DNA from: an uncultured Lachnospiraceae bacterium
GTDB taxonomy: Bacteria > Bacillota > Clostridia > Lachnospirales > Lachnospiraceae
Assembly: GCA_910586275.1 (NCBI GenBank)
Contig: CAJUIM010000051.1
Location: forward strand, 1-23,438
Length of the DNA stretch: 23,438 bases
Reading direction: 5' to 3'
The notes under the pieces were generated by a model. The model worked only from the letters and a program-made list of their open reading frames with translations, made no database searches and was not told the DNA's origin. The position numbers were made by a program, and so were the translations under genes. Positions 16,327 through 21,201 of this stretch are shown piece after piece. Position 1 is the stretch's first letter; the number at the start of each line of letters is the position of its first letter.

Positions 16327-16977
16327 TTATTCCAATACAATGTCATAAAAAGTTTCAATATAATAATCTGCCATTGCCTCTTTTTCTTCCCTTATGGCAA
16401 GGGAATAGGCATCTTCCACTGCACATACTTTCATCCCGGCCGCCTTCCCTGCCTGTATCCCCGGAATGATGTCCTCAAATACGAGACATCGCCGCGGCTC
16501 CACATGCAGTTCCTTGGCCACCGCCAGATATATGTCCGGCGAAGGTTTCCCCTTGGCTACGTCACAGCCTGTCATAATACAGGAAAAATAATCCTCCAAT
16601 CCGTGCACTGCCGCTACATTCTGCACCAGTTCCCGGGAGTTGCTGGTGGCAATGCCAAGCAGTATCCCCTTTTCCCGGCAATGCTTCAGAAAAGCATCCA
16701 CCCCTTCCTTCAGAGGGACCTCATGGGTATATTTGTCCCAAGCCATGGCATTCCAGTCATCTTTAATCTTCTGTACGGAATCCGGAATCCGAAAACGTTC
16801 CTTAAAAAATTCTGCCGTTTCGCTGAAACTCTTGCCTTCTATCTGCCCCTGCAGGCCATCCGGCAGGGAAATACCGAATTTTCCTAAATATTCAATATCA
16901 ATTTCCTGCCATATCCACATAGAGTCCACTAACGAACCATCCATATCGAAAATTACTGCGTCTATATCTTTCAGCAT
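16327..16977 (-). CDS. HAD-superfamily hydrolase, beta-phosphoglucomutase-like subfamily
   Basis: A 216-residue HAD phosphatase or phosphomutase. Motif I is FDMDGSLVDS with nucleophile Asp11 and acid/base Asp13; motif II is IATSNS (Ser112); motif III is the Lys of AKGKPSPDIY (Lys144); motif IV is VFEDIIPGIQAG (Asp169). The helical cap lies between residues ~15 and ~85. The sequence is most like the PGMB/YcjU-type HAD-IA group, which act on sugar phosphates and related small metabolites; the actual substrate cannot be read. The ATG at 16977 follows a GGAG and AGG stretch. It is the first gene of the run with the radical SAM gene; a repeat copy lies 45 bp upstream in its leader. Confidence 0.9.
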   Translation of the reverse strand: MLKDIDAVIFDMDGSLVDSMWIWQEIDIEYLGKFGISLPDGLQGQIEGKSFSETAEFFKERFRIPDSVQKIKDDWNAMAWDKYTHEVPLKEGVDAFLKHCREKGILLGIATSNSRELVQNVAAVHGLEDYFSCIMTGCDVAKGKPSPDIYLAVAKELHVEPRRCLVFEDIIPGIQAGKAAGMKVCAVEDAYSLAIREEKEAMADYYIETFYDIVLE

Positions 16978-17021
16978 TCTTTGTCCATACCTTTCTCCGG
17001 TTTGAATCAGTATCTTTTTAT

Positions 17022-17183
17022 CAATGTCATTAACGTCAGCTGCAGCCCGCGTCAGGAACGATGTTTTTCACTCGGGCCTTCGAAAAATGCCGGCACTTAG
17101 ACACTGTTTTTTAGTGCATTAATACCGCTGCGTTTGCCGCAGAGCGAAAACGTATCCGAATAAAAACATCGTTAATGACATTG
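17022..17183 (+). repeat. Palindromic repeat, copy B
   Basis: The element has ends CAATGTCATTAACG and CGTTAATGACATTG. The left arm is complete, but the right arm lacks the ~25 bp that lie between two AACG direct repeats in the left arm, so the outer 14 bp and the inner ACATCG region still pair. The head keeps the CTGCG/CGCAG hairpin but has lost some pairing elsewhere. Flanks ATCTTTTTAT (17012-17021) and ATCCTTTTTAT (17184-17194) are near-identical direct repeats, a possible target-site duplication. Confidence 0.85.
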
Positions 17184-17374
17184 ATCCTTTTTATGTTTTG
17201 TCTCCGAAATTCCATAGTTATTATCTTACCACAGGTTTCCATAAAAAAACAGAGGTTTTTTCACCCCGGCACAAAACCGAAAATTGATTTCCGTGCCGCC
17301 CAAATTTATAATGTGGGACGGTAAAAATAGACACAGTTCACAAATCATGCGGAATAATGCAGACCCATTATCTC

Positions 17375-17550
17375 ATTAATATAAGCGCAGCCTGCGGCAA
17401 GAATGATGTTCTTATTCGGACATGCTTTCGCTCCGGGGCATACGCAGAAGCACTTAGGCGCTAAAATGCAGTGCCTAAGTGCCGGCGTTTTTCGAAAATC
17501 CGAATAAAAAATAATTCCTGACGCAGGCTGCGTCTTAAGTGAATGACCTT
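17375..17550 (-). repeat. Palindromic repeat, copy C (inverted orientation)
   Basis: This reads as the reverse complement of the other copies and is more diverged at both ends. The central stem is well kept: CACTTAGGC with GCCTAAGTG around an A-rich loop (17450-17481), followed on the plus strand by CCGGCGTTTTT. It lies 25 bp after the stop of the anchored hypothetical gene and may also act as its terminator, since GACGCAG/CTGCGTC arms followed by a T-rich run occur on the minus strand. Confidence 0.85.
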
Positions 17551-17574
17551 GCCCAGCACTTTCTGAGCGATTTG

Positions 17575-18084
17575 TCAAAATATCCGCAAATCATCATAAC
17601 TGGCCGGATTGACCATAACAGTGACTCCTTCTACCTCAATCACATCCAAAGAAACGATTTTTCCGGCCTTCAGATTCTGCAGCACCAAATCCTTGGATTC
17701 CATCAGCATCCCAATGCTGTCCTCCCAGCCGTTCCATTGATAGTTAAATACGATTCGCCCATTTCCCTCATTCCAATAAGCGATGGGCATGACTCTCTCC
17801 GCATTGTAGGTAACCTTGAACCTCACTGTATTTTCCGGAACACTGTCATCCGTTATCACATCTGTCTGTCCCCAGTTCCGGCACCAGCCTACCACCTCCA
17901 GTTTCTCTTCCCCCGGTTCATATGTAACGTCGATATTCTCCGTCTTTATGACTGTCTTTCCGATCACTTGCCGTCCCCCGTAGGAAAGCCGGGAAAACTC
18001 GGTAAATGCCACGCCCATGCCTAAACCGCACAGCAACACCCCTATACAGAATACACCGATTAATATTTTATGCTGTTTACTCAT
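17575..18084 (-). CDS. Membrane-anchored hypothetical protein of the padR/HAAS operon
   Basis: I do not recognise a named family in this 169-residue protein. It has one N-terminal hydrophobic segment at ~6-28 (ILIGVFCIGVLLCGLGMGVAF) that looks like an uncleaved signal anchor, and a ~140-residue outside part rich in beta-type sequence (KTENIDVTYEPGEEKLEVVG, YNWNG-like aromatic turns) ending VNPASYDDLRIF. In many clostridia a DUF4097 adhesin-like protein occupies this place after padR and DUF1700 genes; this one is shorter and lacks its repeated beta-helix strands, so it may be a reduced relative. Its ATG overlaps the end of the HAAS gene by 8 bp, implying translational coupling. A cell-envelope role is inferred from context only. 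Confidence 0.7.
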   Translation of the reverse strand: MSKQHKILIGVFCIGVLLCGLGMGVAFTEFSRLSYGGRQVIGKTVIKTENIDVTYEPGEEKLEVVGWCRNWGQTDVITDDSVPENTVRFKVTYNAERVMPIAYWNEGNGRIVFNYQWNGWEDSIGMLMESKDLVLQNLKAGKIVSLDVIEVEGVTVMVNPASYDDLRIF

Positions 18085-19000
18085 ATTGTACCTCCCCCTC
18101 GGACTGACTGATTGTTCCGTTTTTTCTTATCCTCATGCTGAAAGCCCCACAGGCAAGCGCCCCGAAGCATAAAATTGCCCCCAGACTGATAATAAGCATG
18201 CCTGCCAGCGGATAGCCCTGAAAAAGAAGAACTGCCAAGGTTCCAAAACCTGCCAAAGCAATCATTGCCAAACACGCACAAAATACAGAAAGCATAAGCC
18301 ACCCCAAATTCCATGCCGTTCTCAGCCCCCATACACAGAGGCCAAGAAAGCCCCTCCATAACATTCCGATTCCCCGTCCCATTCCACGCAATAATTTTCC
18401 CATGCCGCTCACCATCATTCCTTTATTGCTTTCCTGATTCATTTCTTTATTGCTTATTTCTTGTTTTATATTTTGATTTATTCCATTATCGTTCCGTCCA
18501 TACCGCTCCGGCAGCTGAGACATGCTGTCAATATCGGTTCCGACGGATATCCGTTCCTGCATCCTTCCCGCTTCGGCAGTCTGCCCGTAATCGTTTTTTC
18601 TTCGGAACAGCCTTGCGGCCCAATCGGCAAAATTCCGACATTTCCTGCCAAGCCACTGAATCGCATTCTTTCCCCCATGGACAGCCGCCGCAAACTTCCC
18701 TTTCCAGAAATCCGCCACCGAACGGAAGAATTTTCCGCTTTCCCTTTCTTTCTTCGTTAAAGAAAAGGGAACCGTCATATTCCGCTGCCGGAAACCCGGC
18801 TTCACATGATAAGCCTCCAGAATCTCTGCCGCCAATTCCTTCATGGATCCGAAATCCCTGATGGCCTCTTCCTCACTCAGCCCTTTCTGCAATTTCATAT
18901 CTATATGTTGGGAATATTCTTCCAAAATGTCCTCCTGTTCCTGATCTTCCAGAACCTGAAGATATCCCCGCAATTCCTGCAAAAATTTTTCTTTATTCAT
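18077..19000 (-). CDS. DUF1700/HAAS-domain membrane protein
   Basis: A 307-residue protein. Residues 1-67 are a HAAS domain (MNKEKFLQELRGYLQ..., EEYSQHIDMKLQKGLSEEEAIRDFGSMKELAAEIL), a small helical domain found with PadR regulators. A basic, polar and finally Asn/Gln/Met-rich linker (70-200) leads to a C-terminal membrane region with about three hydrophobic helices (212-228, 230-262, 264-290) and a short polar tail. In this family the protein is thought to act with the PadR partner in envelope-stress or surface-related control; its mechanism is not settled. It overlaps padR by 8 bp upstream and the anchored hypothetical gene by 8 bp downstream, so the three form one translationally coupled operon. 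The linker is unusually long. Confidence 0.85.
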   Translation of the reverse strand: MNKEKFLQELRGYLQVLEDQEQEDILEEYSQHIDMKLQKGLSEEEAIRDFGSMKELAAEILEAYHVKPGFRQRNMTVPFSLTKKERESGKFFRSVADFWKGKFAAAVHGGKNAIQWLGRKCRNFADWAARLFRRKNDYGQTAEAGRMQERISVGTDIDSMSQLPERYGRNDNGINQNIKQEISNKEMNQESNKGMMVSGMGKLLRGMGRGIGMLWRGFLGLCVWGLRTAWNLGWLMLSVFCACLAMIALAGFGTLAVLLFQGYPLAGMLIISLGAILCFGALACGAFSMRIRKNGTISQSEGEVQYE

Positions 19001-19316
19001 ATCCGTCCCTCTCCTTTAAAAATTTGCTGACTCTTTCCTGAAACTCTTCCCACTCCGCCGCCAACGAATCCCGGTACAGTATGCCGGCAGCCGTCAGATG
19101 ATAGTATTTCCGCGGCGGCCCCTCGGAGGATTCCCGCAGATAAGTTTCAAAATAATGCTCATTGGTCAGCCGCTTCAGCAGCGGATATATCGTCCCTTCA
19201 TTGACATCTATCACTTCCGAGACTTCCTCCACCAATTCATAGCCATACATATCCTTTTTCCGCACCGACTCCAAAACAATGAGTTCCAATACCCCTTTTT
19301 TAAATTGTGGATTCAT
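18993..19316 (-). CDS. PadR-family transcriptional regulator
   Basis: A 107-residue PadR-type winged-helix repressor. The fold is recognised from FKKGVLELIVLESVRKKDMYGYELVEEVSEV (helices 1-3), VNEGTIYPLLKRLTNEHYFET (recognition helix and wing start) and PPRKYYHLTAAGILYRDSLAAEWEEF (wing and dimer helix). It is the short type with a single C-terminal dimerisation helix. The start at 19316 is set by AGGAGG seven bases upstream; in-frame ATGs further up to 19394 lie in the leader and add no domain. Such regulators usually control their own operon, here with the HAAS gene. A TTGACA-17-TAATAT promoter and a 17-bp palindrome lie 160-220 bp upstream. Confidence 0.93.
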   Translation of the reverse strand: MNPQFKKGVLELIVLESVRKKDMYGYELVEEVSEVIDVNEGTIYPLLKRLTNEHYFETYLRESSEGPPRKYYHLTAAGILYRDSLAAEWEEFQERVSKFLKERDGYE

Positions 19317-19479
19317 AGTTTTCCTCCTGTCAGAATATGCCTTAAAATGCATCCCTGTTCTCTGCGGCTGCATGCCGCTGCCTTGCTGCCGCACTCGGAA
19401 TCATTACGCCATTCTTTTCCGGGACATTTTATGCCACATTCAAGCATATCCAACGGTCAAAATGATATGCTCTGGTATT

Positions 19480-19508
19480 ATATTACGCCAACTACTATGT
19501 AATGTCAA
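19480..19508 (-). promoter_or_regulatory. Promoter of the padR operon
   Basis: On the minus strand a perfect -35 TTGACA (19503-19508) is followed after 17 bp by TAATAT (19480-19485); TATAAT overlaps it two bases further on with 19-bp spacing. The leader to the padR start is about 155-160 nt. Confidence 0.7.
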
Positions 19509-19523
19509 GTACTAATTTTCTCA

Positions 19524-19540
19524 ATATACTATGAGTATAT
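19524..19540. promoter_or_regulatory. Candidate operator palindrome between divergent padR and GNAT promoters
   Basis: ATATACT-ATG-AGTATAT is a perfect inverted repeat with 7-bp arms. It lies 15 bp upstream of the padR -35 and 7 bp upstream of the acetyltransferase -35. This position suits a PadR dimer controlling one or both genes, but binding is inferred. Confidence 0.5.
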
Positions 19541-19547
19541 CATCAGT

Positions 19548-19576
19548 TTGCCAATTACCGTTTTTTCTGTTACAAT
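19548..19576 (+). promoter_or_regulatory. Promoter of the GNAT acetyltransferase gene
   Basis: TTGCCA (19548-19553) and TACAAT (19571-19576) are separated by exactly 17 bp, each one to two bases from the sigma-A consensus. The start codon follows 37 bp after the -10. Confidence 0.7.
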
Positions 19577-19613
19577 CATCACTAAATGACAATCAGAAGT
19601 TGGGGAGATGTGA

Positions 19614-20186
19614 ATGGATCACATACGAATTCAAACAGATAGACTTATATTGAGAAGATTTGAAGAAAACGATATGAAAGCAATATACTTGCTTTTTTCA
19701 GACAACGAAGTAAATACCTTTTTGCCATGGTATCCTGTAAAAGATATGAATGAAGCTAAAAATTTCTTTGAAAAGCGTTTAAAAGACAAGAAGCATTGTT
19801 TTGCAATCTGCCGAAAAGAATATAATTACCCGATTGGCTATGTACACGCGGAAGATGATGACAGCCATGACTTCGGCTATGCACTCCGCAAAGAATACTG
19901 GCATCAAGGAATTGTCAGTGAGGCAAGTAATGCTGTTATCGAATTACTTAAAGAAGAAGGGATTCCTTATATCACGGCGACACATGACAAAAACAATCCC
20001 AGAAGCGGAACCGTGATGAAGCGAATTGGCATGAAATATTGCTATTCTTATAAAGAACAGTGGCAGCCCAAAAACTTTCCGGTGATATTCCGAATGTATC
20101 AGTTAAACTTTGACGAAACAGAAAATAGAGTCTATCAAAAATACCGGAACTTACATGATGAACACTTCATTGAAACAGATTTATAA
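19614..20186 (+). CDS. GNAT-family N-acetyltransferase (RimJ/RimL-like)
   Basis: A 190-residue acetyl-CoA-dependent N-acetyltransferase. The start IQTDRLILRRFEENDMKAIY is typical of the Acetyltransf_3 (RimJ/RimL) group. The acetyl-CoA loop is WHQGIVSEA (96-104), a variant of the R/Q-x-x-G-x-G/A signature, and TATHDKNNPRSGTVMKRIGM (121-140) is the conserved Asn/Ser motif with the last beta strand. The acceptor, an amino group on a protein or small molecule, cannot be told; some relatives give antibiotic resistance, but nothing here shows it. It has its own promoter and a GGGGAG ribosome site six bases before the ATG. Base composition is more AT-rich than in the his region. It is transcribed away from padR and is followed by palindrome copy D. 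Confidence 0.9.
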   Translation: MDHIRIQTDRLILRRFEENDMKAIYLLFSDNEVNTFLPWYPVKDMNEAKNFFEKRLKDKKHCFAICRKEYNYPIGYVHAEDDDSHDFGYALRKEYWHQGIVSEASNAVIELLKEEGIPYITATHDKNNPRSGTVMKRIGMKYCYSYKEQWQPKNFPVIFRMYQLNFDETENRVYQKYRNLHDEHFIETDL

Positions 20187-20230
20187 CGGCCATACCTGTA
20201 CTGCTGCTCCAGCAAAACCTTGTTCCATCG

Positions 20231-20416
20231 CAATGTCCTTAACTTAAGCCGCAGCCCGCATCAGGAACGATGTTTTTCACTCGGACCTTCGAAAAACGCC
20301 GGCACTTAGGCACTGTATTTTAGTGCCTTAGTACCGCTGCGTTTGCCGCAGAGCGAAAGCGTGTCCGAATAAAAACATCGTTCCTGATGCGGGCTACGGC
20401 TTAAGTTAAGGACATT
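20231..20416 (+). repeat. Palindromic repeat, copy D (most complete)
   Basis: A 186-bp imperfect palindrome. The outer arms (20231-20276 and 20371-20416) pair over 46 bp with one mismatch, starting CAATGTCCTTAACTTAAGCC. The head has further pairing: CGGAC with GTCCG, AGGCACT with AGTGCCT (loop GTATTTT), and CTGCG with CGCAG, giving a long stem with a branched top. It has no ORF of note. Three related copies lie elsewhere in the window. Confidence 0.95.
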
Positions 20417-20446
20417 GGGATGCCACTGCACTTTTGTATCTTTCAT
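20417..20446 (-). pseudogene. Truncated gene start (reads MKDTKVQWHP) cut by palindrome copy D
   Basis: On the minus strand AAAAGGAGATTAT precedes an ATG at 20446 and ten codons reading MKDTKVQWHP, after which the palindromic repeat begins. From memory, this resembles the start of an abundant Lachnospiraceae family of uncharacterised proteins that open with a VQWHPGF-type sequence and appear in many copies per genome. Reading frame continues into the repeat (NVLNLS...) and soon becomes meaningless. The rest of the gene is not found on the other side of the repeat. Confidence 0.5.
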
Positions 20447-20468
20447 ATAATCTCCTTTTCATACTTAA

Positions 20469-20496
20469 ATTATAGCTTATTTTCAGATTTTTACAA
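20469..20496 (-). promoter_or_regulatory. Promoter reading into the truncated gene and repeat copy D
   Basis: On the minus strand TTGTAA (20491-20496), a 16-bp spacer and a perfect TATAAT (20469-20474) lie 22 bp before the ATG of the truncated gene. If active it would transcribe copy D into a long hairpin RNA. Confidence 0.6.
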
Positions 20497-20499
20497 CCT

Positions 20500-20720
20500 T
20501 ACCGATCGAATGGTTCTTAATTGGAAGTTCACCTACTACACCATTTTCTACACCGAATTCTGAAAATGTCACGCTTCCTAACGAACTAAGACAGCCACAA
20601 GAACCCCCCCTTCCGCTTTCCTAGGTCCTGCAAACAGAGTTACCCACAATCCCATAAGATAGCCAGTTATACACATTACAAACAATGCCCACTGCTACGG
20701 AAACACACCCTATCTTTCAT
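20500..20720 (-). pseudogene. Possible decayed coding remnants
   Basis: Two open stretches on the minus strand look protein-like. One reads a hydrophobic segment (ALFVMCITGYLMGLWVTLF) and runs to a G7 tract near 20608-20614; the other begins near the same tract in a different frame and ends GVVGELPIKNHSIGKVVKI before a stop at about 20487. Changing the G-run length would join them. No family is recognised, and chance is possible. Confidence 0.25.
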
Positions 20721-20768
20721 ATCTTTTATAAATTCTTAAATTATCTTTTGTGGTATTGCGTTATAACC

Positions 20769-20811
20769 TACAAAATGTTAAGATGTTTGTATGCCCACAA
20801 GATGTTAAGAT
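20769..20811 (+). promoter_or_regulatory. Candidate BlaI-type operators upstream of the repressor gene
   Basis: Two 15-bp direct repeats, ACAAAATGTTAAGAT (20770-20784) and ACAAGATGTTAAGAT (20797-20811), differ at one base and start 27 bp apart. The first overlaps a dyad TACAAA (20769-20774) / TTTGTA (20786-20791), the TACA-N-TGTA type of site used by BlaI/MecI repressors. The second box touches the AGGAGG ribosome site. Confidence 0.55.
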
Positions 20812-20826
20812 AAAAGGAGGACAAAA

Positions 20827-21201
20827 ATGGCACAGCAAATTTCTGAATCCGAACTGGTACTAATGAAAATTATTTGGAAGAATGGAGGGGCAGCTTTATA
20901 CTCCCTCATCATGGAGGAATTGGAAAAAGACAAAAACGAATGGAAGAACAACACCGTACTCACGCTGCTTTCCCGATTAGGCGAAAAAAAGTTCTTGAAA
21001 GTCAAAAAAATCGGCAGGAAGAATGAGTATGTGGCTACGGTAACAGAAGCAGAATACCAGACCATGCAGACCCACAGCTTTCTTGATAAAGTCTACGGCG
21101 GGAATGTGAAAAATTTAGTATCAACCTTGTTGCGGCAGGATATTCTTTCGGCAGACGAGTTGAAAGAAATAGAAATCTTTTGGAGAAAAGAAAATGAATG
21201 A
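20827..21201 (+). CDS. BlaI/MecI/CopY-family transcriptional repressor
   Basis: A 124-residue winged-helix repressor. ISESELVLMKIIWKNGGAALYSLIMEEL (5-32) and NNTVLTLLSRLGEKKFLKVKKIGRKNEYVATVTEAEYQ (41-78) match the DNA-binding domain of the BlaI family; the rest is a helical dimer region ending ELKEIEIFWRKENE. In known systems the repressor dimer sits on its own operator until the membrane sensor protease causes its cleavage. The start is clear: AAAAGGAGG seven bases before the ATG. Its stop overlaps the next gene's start by 8 bp (ATGAATGA), so repressor and sensor are translationally coupled. Near-identical direct repeats upstream suggest autoregulation. No beta-lactamase or other obvious target gene is adjacent, so the regulon is unknown. 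Confidence 0.92.
   Translation: MAQQISESELVLMKIIWKNGGAALYSLIMEELEKDKNEWKNNTVLTLLSRLGEKKFLKVKKIGRKNEYVATVTEAEYQTMQTHSFLDKVYGGNVKNLVSTLLRQDILSADELKEIEIFWRKENE

Larger units (their letters stand above)
16978..17574. other. 597-bp gap with two palindromic repeat copies
   Basis: This gap between the phosphatase gene and the anchored hypothetical gene holds repeat copy B (17022-17183) and copy C (17375-17550) in opposite orientations. Between them (17184-17374) is AT-rich sequence where a promoter for the phosphatase operon is likely: a minus-strand GATAAT lies at 17220-17225 but its -35 region (TTTTTA) is poor. A weak A/T-rich hairpin, AAAAAAC with GTTTTTT arms, lies near 17244-17260. No gene is supported here. 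Confidence 0.5.
20187..20826. other. 640-bp gap: repeat copy D, gene fragments and blaI operator region
   Basis: In order this gap holds palindromic repeat copy D (20231-20416), a minus-strand gene start cut after ten codons (20417-20446) with its promoter (20469-20496), likely decayed minus-strand coding remnants (20500-20720) with a G7 tract, and the repeat-rich blaI upstream region (20730-20815). No intact gene is supported. Confidence 0.6.

Noticed and set aside
17345..17578. Minus-strand 77-codon frame in the 17.4 kb gap
   Set aside because: It lies entirely within palindromic repeat copy C and has no ribosome site.
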